From Modicisalibacter luteus DSM 23508 (lineage in GTDB: Bacteria > Pseudomonadota > Gammaproteobacteria > Pseudomonadales > Halomonadaceae): a stretch of 64,000 bases of DNA. The stretch is taken from positions 186,001 to 250,000 of the forward strand of contig NZ_KB899992.1 of the NCBI RefSeq assembly GCF_000378505.1, written 5' to 3'. The notes under the pieces are model-generated. The model searched no databases. It saw only the letters and a list, made by a program, of their open reading frames with translations, and was not told the DNA's origin. Every line of letters begins with the position of its first letter. The first letter of the stretch is position 1. Both the position numbers and the translations under genes were made by a program. Positions 26,831 to 36,039 of this stretch are shown piece by piece.

Positions 26831-27748
26831 ATGGCGGATATGAGCTTGGTGGTACGTGGCCGCGCCGTGGTCAGCGAAACGCGCCATTTGCTGTTTAGCG
26901 TGATGCCTGGCGCCGTATGGATCATCGTGTTTCTGGTTCTGCCCAGTGTCTACCTGATGGCCGTAGCCTTCATGACCAATGGGCCCTATGGCCAGCCCCA
27001 GATGCCCTTGTCGCTGGAGTCTTTCCGACAACTGGCGGGGTTCGGCTTCCTTGGCTGGAGCCCCGGCAACCTCTATACCTTGTTACGCTCGTTGTGGCAG
27101 ACCCTGCTTTCTACCGTACTGGTGGTGATCGTGGCCTATCCGATCGCCTATTACATTACCACCTGTCGTGAGAAATGGCGCCCGATCATGCTGCTGGTGG
27201 TAGTGGTTCCATCGTGGACCAACCAGGTCATCCGTACCTTCGGTTGGATGAACCTGCTGGCGCCAGGCACGCCGCTATCCGATGCCGCCCAGGCGCTGGG
27301 GCTGATCGCGCCCAACATGGGACTCTACCCCTCCAATTTCGCGGTCACGTTGGGGTTGGTCTACAACTTTCTGCCGTTCATGGTGCTGCCTTTATATGCC
27401 GCATTCGAAAAGCTCGACACGGCACAGGTCCAGGCAGCCCAGGACTTGTATGCCTCCCCGGTGCGCGCCTTTTGGCATGCGGTATTCCCCCAGACCCTGC
27501 CAGGCCTGTTGGCGGGTACGGTGCTGGTGGCGATTCCGGCCTTCGGCATGTATGTGATTCCCGAATTGCTTGGAGGTGGCAAGGGCATGATGCTGGGCAA
27601 CCTGGTGGCCAACCAGTTCGCGGGTAGTGCCAACTGGCCGTTGGGCGCCGCCGGCGCGATTCTGATGCTTATCGCTACGTTCGCCGGGTTATTTGCCATG
27701 CGTCGTATCGGCAAGCGTCTAGGGGGCGGTGAGGAGGTGGTGATATGA
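26831..27748 (+). CDS. potB: Polyamine ABC transporter permease (PotB/PotH/SpuG type)
   Basis: A 305-residue inner-membrane permease with about six helices and the MetI-like fold. The loop contacting the ATPase contains AAQDLYASPVRAFWHAVFPQTLPG (about residues 198-221). It starts at ATG 26831 behind AGGAG, 10 bases after potA. Its stop overlaps the potC start (ATGA). Confidence 0.92.
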   Translation: MADMSLVVRGRAVVSETRHLLFSVMPGAVWIIVFLVLPSVYLMAVAFMTNGPYGQPQMPLSLESFRQLAGFGFLGWSPGNLYTLLRSLWQTLLSTVLVVIVAYPIAYYITTCREKWRPIMLLVVVVPSWTNQVIRTFGWMNLLAPGTPLSDAAQALGLIAPNMGLYPSNFAVTLGLVYNFLPFMVLPLYAAFEKLDTAQVQAAQDLYASPVRAFWHAVFPQTLPGLLAGTVLVAIPAFGMYVIPELLGGGKGMMLGNLVANQFAGSANWPLGAAGAILMLIATFAGLFAMRRIGKRLGGGEEVVI

Positions 27749-28542
27749 AAAAACGTACCTTGCAGAGGGGCCTGTCCACGTTCTGGTGGGTGACTATCGT
27801 TTTTCTCTACCTGCCGCTACTGGTGGTGATGCTGTTCTCGTTCAATGCCTCCAACAGCGCTGCCAATTTTACCGGGTTCTCGTTGCGCTGGTATGAGCGT
27901 CTACTGGGCAACGAGCAGATCATTTCAGCATTCTGGAACAGCTTGGTGCTGGCCATCGTATCCTCGGTGATGGCCTTGGTGATCGGTTGCCTGATCGGCT
28001 ATGGCATGTATCGCCATCGCCACCGCAAGCTGGGTTGGCTGATCGTGCTGATCTATCTGCCGATCGTGCTGCCGGATATCGTATTTGGCATCTCGGAGAT
28101 GGCGTTCTTCGTGTCGATCCATCGTCATACCGGCCTGTTGCAGCCGGGATTGGGCACGATGATCATCGCCCATGTGACGTTCCAGATCCCGTTCGTGGCG
28201 TTGATCGTTTACTCGCGGCTGGTGGGGCTCGATGCGACCCTGTTCGAGGCGGCCAAGGATCTGTATGCCACGCCATTCAAGCGTGCCGTACATTTCCTAA
28301 TGCCGACCCTCAAGCCGGCGTTGATTTCGGCTTTCTTCCTGTCGTTCACGCTATCGATCGATGACTTCGTGATCAGCTTCTTTACGGCTGGGCCGGAAAG
28401 CGCCACCTTGCCCATCTATATCTGGGGGGCGATCAAGAAAGGTGTGTCGCCCGAGATCAATGCCATTGCCACGTTAATGATCGGCGCCGTAGCTATCGCC
28501 GCCGTGCTCAGTTTGATGTTCAATCGAAAGGGGCGCTATTAG
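27745..28542 (+). CDS. potC: Polyamine ABC transporter permease (PotC/PotI/SpuH type)
   Basis: The second permease, 265 residues, six helices, with the EAA-like loop EAAKDLYATPFKRAVHFLMPTLKPA (about 168-192) and the PotC-typical SFTLSIDDFVISFFTAGP block after it. It overlaps potB and is followed 43 bases later by a binding-protein gene, completing an A-B-C-D importer. Confidence 0.92.
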   Translation: MKKRTLQRGLSTFWWVTIVFLYLPLLVVMLFSFNASNSAANFTGFSLRWYERLLGNEQIISAFWNSLVLAIVSSVMALVIGCLIGYGMYRHRHRKLGWLIVLIYLPIVLPDIVFGISEMAFFVSIHRHTGLLQPGLGTMIIAHVTFQIPFVALIVYSRLVGLDATLFEAAKDLYATPFKRAVHFLMPTLKPALISAFFLSFTLSIDDFVISFFTAGPESATLPIYIWGAIKKGVSPEINAIATLMIGAVAIAAVLSLMFNRKGRY

Positions 28543-28585
28543 GCGCCTGTTATACCCGAGAAAGGGACCGAAGGAGAGCGTTACG

Positions 28586-29650
28586 ATGACAACAATCACC
28601 ACACGAATCGTTGCTGCACTCGGTGGCCTTGTACTGGCCGGCGGGGCGTATGCCGAAGAGGGCAAACTGTACCTGTTCAACTGGACCGAGTACATGGACC
28701 CGGAAATCATCGAGGCATTCGAAGAGAAATACGATGTCGAAGTCGTCCAGAACTATTTCAACTCCCTGCCCGAAATGCTGGCCAAGCTGAATGCCGGCGG
28801 CATGTCGCAGTACGACATTATCGTACCGTCGAACTACTATGTGCCTCGCCTGATCGAGACGGGACTGGTCCAGCCGCTGGACCATGACAAATTGACGAAC
28901 CTCGACAATCTCAAAGACCGGTTCCGCGATCCCTCCTTCGATCCCGGGAACAAATACAGTGCGGCTTACCAATGGGGGACCACGGGCATCATCTACAATA
29001 GCGACACTTTCCCCGACGGCCCCAAGAGCTGGTCGCTGATGTTCGATCCCGAAGTCAATCCCAGCTATCCGTTCGCGCTGATGGGCGATGGCCAGGTCAG
29101 TACCGGCGCTGCCTGTGCGTACCTTGGTCATGGCTACGACTGCACCGGTGTCGATGCATGGAAGGAATCTGCCAAGCTGCTCATCGATACCAAGAATCGC
29201 GGTAACTTTAGTGGTTTCGTCGATGGTACGCCGTCACTGCAGCAGCTGGCGCGAGGTGTCACCCATGTTGCGCTGAGCTATAACGGCGATTACATGAATT
29301 TCAAGAACGAAGACCCGGAATCCTTCGGCAACATCGAGTTCATGATTCCCAACGAGGGCACCGAGATGTGGGTGGATTCGATGATGATTCCCGCCGAGGC
29401 TCCCAATCCCGACCTGGCTCACAAATTCATCGACTTTATTCTCGATGCCAAGGTGGGCGCACAGCTATCCAACTACAACTATTACTCCAGCCCCAACGCT
29501 GCTGCCGAGCCCTATCTGGACGAGGTGCTGACCAAGCCGCCAGTCCAGCCCACCGAGGAAGACATGGCTCGTCTGAAATTCACTCCCAGTCTCAAAGGCC
29601 AGGAGCTGCAGACGTTCAATCAATTGTGGAACGAAGTGCAGGCACGATGA
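28586..29650 (+). CDS. potD: Periplasmic polyamine-binding protein 1
   Basis: The 354-residue PotD/PotF/SpuD-family solute receptor. A Sec signal (MTTITTRIVAALGGLVLAGGAYA, cleavage about residue 23) precedes KLYLFNWTEYMDPEIIEAFE, the family start. Other blocks are YDIIVPSNYYVPRLI, AYQWGTTGIIYN and a C-terminal FNQLWNEVQAR. Ligand preference (putrescine against spermidine) cannot be read from the sequence. It has a paralogue at 31182-32252. Confidence 0.93.
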   Translation: MTTITTRIVAALGGLVLAGGAYAEEGKLYLFNWTEYMDPEIIEAFEEKYDVEVVQNYFNSLPEMLAKLNAGGMSQYDIIVPSNYYVPRLIETGLVQPLDHDKLTNLDNLKDRFRDPSFDPGNKYSAAYQWGTTGIIYNSDTFPDGPKSWSLMFDPEVNPSYPFALMGDGQVSTGAACAYLGHGYDCTGVDAWKESAKLLIDTKNRGNFSGFVDGTPSLQQLARGVTHVALSYNGDYMNFKNEDPESFGNIEFMIPNEGTEMWVDSMMIPAEAPNPDLAHKFIDFILDAKVGAQLSNYNYYSSPNAAAEPYLDEVLTKPPVQPTEEDMARLKFTPSLKGQELQTFNQLWNEVQAR

Positions 29651-29657
29651 TCGCTCT

Positions 29658-29680
29658 GCGGGCCGGCCCAGCCGGCCCGC
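29658..29680 (+). terminator. Strong hairpin after binding-protein gene 1, without T-tract
   Basis: GCGGGCCGGC (29658-29667), loop CCA and GCCGGCCCGC (29671-29680) form a perfect 10-bp G+C stem 8 bases after the stop. No T-run follows. It may be a 3' stabiliser that raises the amount of receptor mRNA over the downstream ligase rather than a true terminator. Confidence 0.5.
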
Positions 29681-29783
29681 TGCCGAGTTAATGGGGCTAG
29701 TGGTTGTCGTCGGGTGCGCCTCCCTACGTGCCTGTACATGTCAAAGGACGGTAACCGCGCGACAAGCCTTCAAGGAAATAGGT

Positions 29784-31145
29784 ATGAGTAACAGTGCAAG
29801 CCATGAACTGAGTGAATGGTTCAAACAACATGGCATCACCGAAGTGGAGTGTCTGGTCTCTGACCTGACCGGGATCCTCAAGGGCAAGATCATGCCCGCC
29901 AGCAAATATCTCAATGGCGGACGGCCGCGTCTGCCGGATTCGATCTTTATCCAGACGGTCACCGGGGGGTACCCGGATGACGAGGACATCCGGTTCTGGA
30001 ATCCGGCAGAATTGGACATGCAGCTGATTCCCGATCCGAATGCGGTCTATCTCGTGCCTTGGGCAGACGATCCCACTGCCCAGATCATTCATGATTGCTA
30101 CTACCTGACCGGTGAGCCAGTCGAGCTATCGCCACGTAGTGTGCTCAAGCGAGTGCTCGAACTCTACAAAGCGCGGGGCTGGAAGCCGGTTGTCGCGCCC
30201 GAGGTGGAGTTCTACCTGGTCAAGACCAATACGGACTCCGACTATCCGCTGGAACCTCCCATTGGCCGTACGGGGCGTCAGGAAAGCAGTCGCCAGTCGT
30301 TCTCCATCGATGCTGTCAACGAATTCGATCCGTTGTTCGAGGAGATGTATGACTACTGCGAAGCGATGGACCTGGATATCGATACATTGATCCACGAGGA
30401 AGGGGCCGGCCAGATGGAGGTTAACTTCCAGCACGGCGATCCGTTGATGCTGGCCGACCAAGTGGTGATGTTCAAACGAACGCTGCGTGAAACCGCGCTA
30501 CGGCACGGCATGTATGCGACGTTCATGGCCAAGCCGATGGCCAACGAGCCTGGAAGCTCGATGCATATCCACCAGAGCCTGATCGGCGACAGCGGCACGA
30601 ACCTGTTTGCCGGCGAGGATGGGCAGGCCAGCCGCCTGTTCCATCACTACATAGGTGGGTTGCAGCAATACCTGCCCGCAGCGATGCCGTTCTTCGCGCC
30701 AAACGTCAACTCCTACCGCCGATTGATGCGCAGTGAGACCAGTGGCTCGGCGCCGGTCAACACGGAGTGGGGCTATGACAACCGTACGGTAGGCTTGCGC
30801 GTGCCGGTGGGCGCGCCCGAAGCGATGCGGGTCGAGAATCGTCTGGGGGGTGCCGATGCCAACCCCTACCTGGCAATGGCCGCCTCGCTGGCCTGCGGCT
30901 ACCTGGGCATGATCAGCCAACTGGATCCGCGCCCGCCGATGGTTGGCTCTGCCTGGTCGGCAGGCAATAAACTCCCTGACGATATCGGGCCGGCGCTGGA
31001 TGCTCTGCGGGAATGCCCTGCGCTATCCGATCTACTCGGCGAACGCTTCGTCAACAGCTACCTGGCGGTCAAGCGTGCCGAGCATACCGCCTATTTTCGT
31101 GTCATCAGTTCGTGGGAGCGCGAGCATCTGTTACTGAGGGTGTGA
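29784..31145 (+). CDS. puuA: Glutamine-synthetase-family ligase, gamma-glutamylpolyamine synthetase type
   Basis: PuuA-type enzymes couple glutamate to putrescine using ATP. I start at ATG 29784 (MSNSASHELSEWFKQHGITEVECLVSDLTG), behind AAGGAA; an upstream in-frame start would add a Cys-rich, non-conserved leader. The 453-residue GSIII/PuuA-like protein has APEVEFYLVK, EEGAGQMEVNFQHGDPL, KPMANEPGSSMHIHQSL and the NRLGGADANPYLAMAASLA block. A second copy is at 34660-36039 on the other strand. Substrate is inferred from locus context. Confidence 0.88.
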   Translation: MSNSASHELSEWFKQHGITEVECLVSDLTGILKGKIMPASKYLNGGRPRLPDSIFIQTVTGGYPDDEDIRFWNPAELDMQLIPDPNAVYLVPWADDPTAQIIHDCYYLTGEPVELSPRSVLKRVLELYKARGWKPVVAPEVEFYLVKTNTDSDYPLEPPIGRTGRQESSRQSFSIDAVNEFDPLFEEMYDYCEAMDLDIDTLIHEEGAGQMEVNFQHGDPLMLADQVVMFKRTLRETALRHGMYATFMAKPMANEPGSSMHIHQSLIGDSGTNLFAGEDGQASRLFHHYIGGLQQYLPAAMPFFAPNVNSYRRLMRSETSGSAPVNTEWGYDNRTVGLRVPVGAPEAMRVENRLGGADANPYLAMAASLACGYLGMISQLDPRPPMVGSAWSAGNKLPDDIGPALDALRECPALSDLLGERFVNSYLAVKRAEHTAYFRVISSWEREHLLLRV

Positions 31146-31181
31146 GCGGTTTATTGAATATAGCCAAACAAGGATCTGTTC

Positions 31182-32252
31182 ATGTCTCATCGCTTTCTGC
31201 TTGCCACTGCCGGACTGGGGTTGTCGATACTGACCATGCCGGTTGCTGCTCAACAACAGCTGAATCTTTTCAACTGGTCGGACTACATAGATCCGGCCTT
31301 GATCGAGGCGTTTGAGGACGAGACCGGCATTGATGTGGTGCTAAATTACTACAACTCGAATGCCGAGATGTTTTCAAAGCTTACCGCCGGGGGCGATGCC
31401 CAGTATGACGTGATCGTACCGTCAGGGTATTTCATGCCGCGGTTGATTGGGGCAGGTCTGGTCCAGCCACTGGCTGCCGAGGGTGAGTCCTTGCCCGGAC
31501 GCGAGGCGATTCTGGAAGAGTTCAAGACACCCGATTACGATCCGGAGGGGCGCTACACCGTGCCTTACCTGTGGGGTATGACGGGCATTGCCTACAATAC
31601 CGAGACGTGGCCGGATCCCCAGCCAAGCTGGGCGCTGTTATACGATCCCGAGGTCAACGACGCGCAGCCGTTTGCCCTGCTGAAGGGGGATGCACAGTTT
31701 ACCTTCGGCACGGCTTGTGCCTATCTGGGGTACGGCTTCGATTGTGTGGGCAAGGAACCCTGGATCGAGGCGGCCAGGCTAGTCAGTGAAACACGTCAGC
31801 GCGACAACTTCGTCGGTTTCGTTGATGCTACGGCGACCATCGAGCAGTTGGCACGCGGTACCATCCAGGCGGGTGTGGCCTACAACGGCGATCTAGCTAA
31901 CAAGCTGGCCGAGTCATCCGAGACTTATGGCAAGATCGGGTTCTTCATTCCCGAGGAGGGGTCGCAGCGCTGGGTCGACGTGTTGGCGATCCCGGCCCGT
32001 GCGCCACACCCCGAGGCGGCGAAGACCTTCATCAAGTATATGTTGCGCCCCGACGTGGCAGCGCAGCTTGCCAACTACAATCGCTATACCACGCCCAACA
32101 AGGAAGCCTTGGCGCTGGTCGATCCTGCCCTGCGCGAGCCGCCCGTCATGCCCGATACGCAGACACGTCAGCGCCTGGTTTCCACGCCATCGGTGAGTGG
32201 CGATACCTTGCAGCTCCTTCAGCAGTTGTGGAACGAAGCGCAGAGTCGCTAG
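31182..32252 (+). CDS. Periplasmic polyamine-binding protein 2
   Basis: A 356-residue paralogue of the receptor at 28586. The signal peptide MSHRFLLATAGLGLSILTMPVAAQQ is followed by LNLFNWSDYIDPALIEAFEDETGIDV and YDVIVPSGYFMPRLIGAGLVQPL. It keeps the C-terminal LLQQLWNEAQSR. Two receptors with one ATPase-permease set is the SpuD/SpuE arrangement of Pseudomonas, where the receptors differ in polyamine preference; that division of labour here is inference. Confidence 0.92.
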   Translation: MSHRFLLATAGLGLSILTMPVAAQQQLNLFNWSDYIDPALIEAFEDETGIDVVLNYYNSNAEMFSKLTAGGDAQYDVIVPSGYFMPRLIGAGLVQPLAAEGESLPGREAILEEFKTPDYDPEGRYTVPYLWGMTGIAYNTETWPDPQPSWALLYDPEVNDAQPFALLKGDAQFTFGTACAYLGYGFDCVGKEPWIEAARLVSETRQRDNFVGFVDATATIEQLARGTIQAGVAYNGDLANKLAESSETYGKIGFFIPEEGSQRWVDVLAIPARAPHPEAAKTFIKYMLRPDVAAQLANYNRYTTPNKEALALVDPALREPPVMPDTQTRQRLVSTPSVSGDTLQLLQQLWNEAQSR

Positions 32253-32280
32253 TTTGCACTGAACCTGCATCACGCTTATC

Positions 32281-32304
32281 ACGGCCGGGCATCGTCCCGG
32301 CCGT
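32281..32304 (+). terminator. Hairpin after binding-protein gene 2
   Basis: ACGGCCGGG (32281-32289), a 6-base loop and CCCGGCCGT (32296-32304) make a perfect 9-bp stem. The following bases have only a short T-run (TTTT at 32316), so termination may be partial. It separates the transporter block from the next oxidase gene. Confidence 0.55.
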
Positions 32305-32444
32305 TGATGTTGACTTTTAAACCTTGAGCGCTTTCAGGTCGTGTGTTGCAGATCGGATACCGCGTTTCTTGATCGTCCGGGTTCGGGTCGCGTAGTATCG
32401 TGCTTGCCTGTTGAATAAAATAAACATCGCTCCGGAGATAAGAC

Positions 32445-33734
32445 ATGTCCCAGCCCGGCACCGCGCATGTCGCGTCCTATTACGCCGCTTCCGCCAATTC
32501 CTATTCTGAGCGCCCTGCGCTGCAAGAAGACATTCGATGTGATGTTTGCGTGGTCGGCGCCGGTTTCACGGGCATCTCTGCTGCGCTGCATCTGGCGGAA
32601 AAGGGGTATCGCGTCGTTGTGCTGGAAGCGGCCCGCATCGGTTTTGGCGCGTCAGGGCGCAACGGTGGTCAGATCGTCAATAGTTACAGTCGTGACATGG
32701 ACGTGATCGAATCCCGCTATGGCAGGGAGACGGCTCGTGCCTTGGGCGACATGGCCTTTGAGGGCAACCGTATCATCCGCGAGCGTATCGCTCGCTACGC
32801 GATTGCCTGCGATCTCAAGGAGGGCAACCTGTTTGCCGCCTGCAACGCCAAGCAGATGAAAGCATTGGTCGAACACAAGGCACTATGGGAGCGTTTCGGC
32901 AACGAGCACCTGGAATTGCTCGAAGGCCGAGCCTACCGAAGTGAGATTGGTAGCGATCGTTATGTCGGAGCCTTGCTCGACCATTCAGGAGGGCATCTCC
33001 ATCCGCTCAATCTGGTGCTGGGTCAGGCCGCTGCCTTGGAGTCACTTGGTGGCAAGGTCTACGAACAGACACCAGTAACCTCGATCGAACACGGCGAGCC
33101 GGCGCGCCTGCACACTCCGAATGGGGTAGTCGTGGCGGAGCGCGTGGTGTTGGCCGGCAACGCATACATGAAAGACCTGACGCCCCAGCTTGAGGGGAAG
33201 TCGATGCCTGCCAGCACCCAAGTCGTCACCACCGAGCCGCTGGATGAAGCCACTGCCCGGGATATTCTGCCGACCGATCGCGCTGTGGAAGACTGCAACT
33301 ACTTGCTCGACTACTACCGTTTGTCTGCAGATCGCCGGCTCATCTATGGTGGCGGTGTCAGTTACGGTGGCCAGGATCCGAACAGTATCGAGAAAGTGAT
33401 CCGCCCCAAGCTGGAAACCACCTTTCCTCAGCTTAAAGGCGTCAGGGTCGACTATGCCTGGAGCGGGACCTTCCTGTTGACGCTCAACCGCTTGCCTCAA
33501 TTCGGGCGTATCAATACCAATGTCTACTATGCCCAAGGCTACTCCGGCCATGGCGTGACCTGCTCGCACCTGGCGGGCCGCTTGATTGCCGAGGTGATGG
33601 AAGGGCAGGGTGAACGCTTCGACGCATTTGCCGGGCTGCCGCACTTGCCGTTTCCGGGGGGACGGGCGCTAAGTGTACCGCTGACCACGCTGGGAGCGTG
33701 GTACTACCGCGTACGTGATGCGCTAGGGGTGTAG
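32445..33734 (+). CDS. puuB: FAD-dependent gamma-glutamylputrescine oxidase (second copy)
   Basis: A 429-residue paralogue of the oxidase at 24335: VVGAGFTGISAALHLAEKGYRVVVLEA (about 31-57), FGASGRNGGQIVNSYSRDMDVIE and YYAQGYSGHGVTCSHLAGRL. Its TSYY-like N terminus (HVASYYAASANSY) and the NSYS motif match E. coli PuuB better than the first copy does, so this one is the better PuuB candidate. It has its own 140-base upstream region after a hairpin, so it may be transcribed separately. Confidence 0.88.
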   Translation: MSQPGTAHVASYYAASANSYSERPALQEDIRCDVCVVGAGFTGISAALHLAEKGYRVVVLEAARIGFGASGRNGGQIVNSYSRDMDVIESRYGRETARALGDMAFEGNRIIRERIARYAIACDLKEGNLFAACNAKQMKALVEHKALWERFGNEHLELLEGRAYRSEIGSDRYVGALLDHSGGHLHPLNLVLGQAAALESLGGKVYEQTPVTSIEHGEPARLHTPNGVVVAERVVLAGNAYMKDLTPQLEGKSMPASTQVVTTEPLDEATARDILPTDRAVEDCNYLLDYYRLSADRRLIYGGGVSYGGQDPNSIEKVIRPKLETTFPQLKGVRVDYAWSGTFLLTLNRLPQFGRINTNVYYAQGYSGHGVTCSHLAGRLIAEVMEGQGERFDAFAGLPHLPFPGGRALSVPLTTLGAWYYRVRDALGV

Positions 33735-34017
33735 CCAGCATTGTCCTCATGGTATGACTGAGTTAGTCATTCAGGCACACGCTGCGAAATTAGCAAAAAG
33801 TATGGAAACGCTGTTTCGTAACTTTTCTTTGCGACTTGCCTGCGCCATATTACTCCTTGTCTCACACGCTTACGTCACTGCTTGAGCCGGTGGTGACTCA
33901 GCCACACATCGCCCGGTGCGCTCATGTCCCGAGACATGACGCTCTGCAGCCGTACGATTTTTCGGCGGCGTCCTGACCATGACGTTAGTCAGCTAGAAGA
34001 ACAGGAGGCGAACTACT

Positions 34018-34578
34018 ATGAGCAAATCTATCGTTATTGGCAGTACCTTATCAGTGCTGGGCTTGGGCGGGCTGGCATTTGGAGCCTACCAGATCCAGAA
34101 CGTCGAGCAGGGGCCACAGTACGCCGACATCATCAATGTCGAGCGCATTACTGAAAGTGTCGAAACGCCCCGCGAGGTTTGCGAAGAGGTGACCGTGACT
34201 CGACAGCGTCCGGTTCAGGATTCCAATCGCATTGCTGGTACGGCTATCGGAGCGATAGTGGGCGGTGTCCTGGGTAACCAGGTCGGTGGTGGCAGCGGCA
34301 AGAAGATCGCGACCGCGGCCGGTGCTGTGGCCGGAGGTTTTGCCGGGCGCGAGGTACAGGGCCGTATGCAGCAGGGCGACACCTACACCACGACAGAGCA
34401 GCGCTGCCACACGGTCACCGATACTCAGCAGAAACTCATCGGTTACGATGTCGAGTATCGTGTCGGTGGCGAAGCGTACCGGACTCAACTCGATGAGGCG
34501 CCCGAAGGTAGCCGCGTACCCCTGATGAATGGTCAGCCACAATGGCACCTTGCGGCTCAGGCCGTGAAAACGACATGA
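34018..34578 (+). CDS. Glycine-zipper 2TM-domain protein (YcfJ-like)
   Basis: A 186-residue envelope protein: an N-terminal hydrophobic segment (residues 5-25), then IAGTAIGAIVGGVLGNQVGGG...KKIATAAGAVAGGFAGREVQG around 73-115, a glycine-zipper that may insert in or associate with the membrane, and a C-terminal domain containing CHTVTDTQQKLIGYDVEYRVGG. Related YcfJ and Rickettsia 17-kDa-type proteins act in envelope integrity. ATG 34018 follows AGGAGG. No functional link to the polyamine genes is visible. The 283 bases before it (33735-34017) contain only inverted repeats at 33754-33770 and 33922-33939 and no gene. Confidence 0.86.
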   Translation: MSKSIVIGSTLSVLGLGGLAFGAYQIQNVEQGPQYADIINVERITESVETPREVCEEVTVTRQRPVQDSNRIAGTAIGAIVGGVLGNQVGGGSGKKIATAAGAVAGGFAGREVQGRMQQGDTYTTTEQRCHTVTDTQQKLIGYDVEYRVGGEAYRTQLDEAPEGSRVPLMNGQPQWHLAAQAVKTT

Positions 34579-34611
34579 TCAATGCTAACCATCAACCCGC
34601 AAGGCATTCTA

Positions 34612-34640
34612 AAGGCTCCGCTTTTGCGGGGCCTTGCCTT
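34612..34640. terminator. Terminator between the converging glycine-zipper gene and puuA
   Basis: AAGGCTCCGC (34612-34621), loop TTTT and GCGGGGCCTT (34626-34635) make a 10-bp stem with one T-G pair; TGCCTTTT follows. It lies 34 bases after the plus-strand gene and 20 bases before the end of the minus-strand puuA, so it may serve both. Confidence 0.65.
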
Positions 34641-34659
34641 TTGCACGCCGCTACCTCAA

Positions 34660-36039
34660 TCAGACGTGGCGAAGATACCAGTCGTATTCCAGTGTGCTGA
34701 CGGTACGCATGGTCTCGGCACGCTCGGCAAGCCGGTTGGCGTGGTAAACGTGATGGAAGTCGCGGCCCAGGGCCTCAGCGAGCACGTCACATGCCTCGAA
34801 CAGGTCGAGTGCCTGCTGCCAGCTATTGGTCAGGCTTGGTTCGAGTTGCTCGTAGGCATTGCCCTCGATGGGCTCCGGCGGTGTCAGCTCGTTTTTGATG
34901 CCATGCAGCACCGAGGCTAGCAAGGTGGCTAGCAGCAGGTAAGGGTTGGTGTCGGCGCCTGCCACCCTGTGCTCGATACGCCGTGCGGCATTGGGGCCCG
35001 AGGGAATACGCACGGCAACGGAGCGGTTGTCGTAGCCCCAGGAGGGGGCCATCGGCACGTACAGGCCGGGCTGAAAACGCCGGTATGAATTGAAGTTGGG
35101 AGCGAAGATGGCCATGGAACCCGGCATCAGCTCCAACATGCCGGCAACGGCCTGTCGTAGCTGCGGCGTGCCGAGTGGGTCCTCGTCGTCACTCGCGAAG
35201 ACATTGCGCCCCTGGGTGTCGACGAGACTGATATGGACATGCGCCCCACTGCCGGCCTCATCGCCGTAGGGCTTGGCCATGAATGTGGCCTCGAAGCCAT
35301 GATTGAGGGCCACGCCCTTGATCAGTCGCTTGAGCAGGACGGCGCTATCCCCGGCACGTAGCGCATCCGCGCAGTGGAGCAGGTTGATCTCGAACTGTCC
35401 CGGAGCGCATTCCTTGAGTGCCGTATCCAGCGGCAGGTCCTGTTCCACCGCGGCCTGGTGAATCTCTTCGAGAAAATCGGCGTATTCGTCGAGCTCATTT
35501 ATCGAGTAGAGCTGGCTCTGGGTCGCACGTTCGCCGGTGCCGGGCGAGCAGGGCGGCTGGGCCAGGCCCAGATCATCACGGCGCCTGTCGACCAGATAAA
35601 ATTCCAGCTCCATCGCTACGACTGGTGTCAGCCCTCTGGCCTTGAATTCATCGAGTACCCTACGTAGCACTTGGCGTGGGTCGGCGAAGAACGGCTGGCC
35701 GTCGATCTCTTCCATGGTCATCAGCAGTTGGGCCTGACGACCCTCGCGCAGCCAGGGGGTTGGCTTGAGCGATCCCGCAATCGGACGACAGACGCGATCA
35801 CCATCCCCCGTGGACAGACCCAGGCCGGTTTCTTCGATGGTGTTGCCGTTAATGTCCAGCGCGAACAGTGAAGCAGGCAGGTTGATGCCGTTGCGGTAGG
35901 CCTTGATCAGGTTGTCGCGAGGAATGCGCTTGCCTCGCAGTACACCATTGAGGTCACTGATCAGCAGATCGAAGCTCTCGATATCGGGATGCTGCTCGAG
36001 AAAGGCCCTGGCTTCGGTCTGGGCAGTTGCGGACGTCAT
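34660..36039 (-). CDS. puuA: Glutamate-putrescine ligase (glutamine-synthetase family), second copy
   Basis: A 459-residue GS-family protein started at ATG 36039 (MTSATAQTEARAFLEQHP...), because the longer in-frame reading adds basic, non-conserved sequence. It has FDLLISDLNGVLRGKRIPRDN, AMELEFYLVD, PGQFEINLLHCADAL, KPYGDEAGSGAHVHISLVD and ARRIEHRVAGADTNPYLLLATLLA, all in the PuuA order. It diverges from the aminotransferase gene and is the closer relative of E. coli PuuA; the copy at 29784 resembles SpuB/SpuI-type proteins. That distinction is from memory of the families. Confidence 0.88.
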   Translation of the reverse strand: MTSATAQTEARAFLEQHPDIESFDLLISDLNGVLRGKRIPRDNLIKAYRNGINLPASLFALDINGNTIEETGLGLSTGDGDRVCRPIAGSLKPTPWLREGRQAQLLMTMEEIDGQPFFADPRQVLRRVLDEFKARGLTPVVAMELEFYLVDRRRDDLGLAQPPCSPGTGERATQSQLYSINELDEYADFLEEIHQAAVEQDLPLDTALKECAPGQFEINLLHCADALRAGDSAVLLKRLIKGVALNHGFEATFMAKPYGDEAGSGAHVHISLVDTQGRNVFASDDEDPLGTPQLRQAVAGMLELMPGSMAIFAPNFNSYRRFQPGLYVPMAPSWGYDNRSVAVRIPSGPNAARRIEHRVAGADTNPYLLLATLLASVLHGIKNELTPPEPIEGNAYEQLEPSLTNSWQQALDLFEACDVLAEALGRDFHHVYHANRLAERAETMRTVSTLEYDWYLRHV

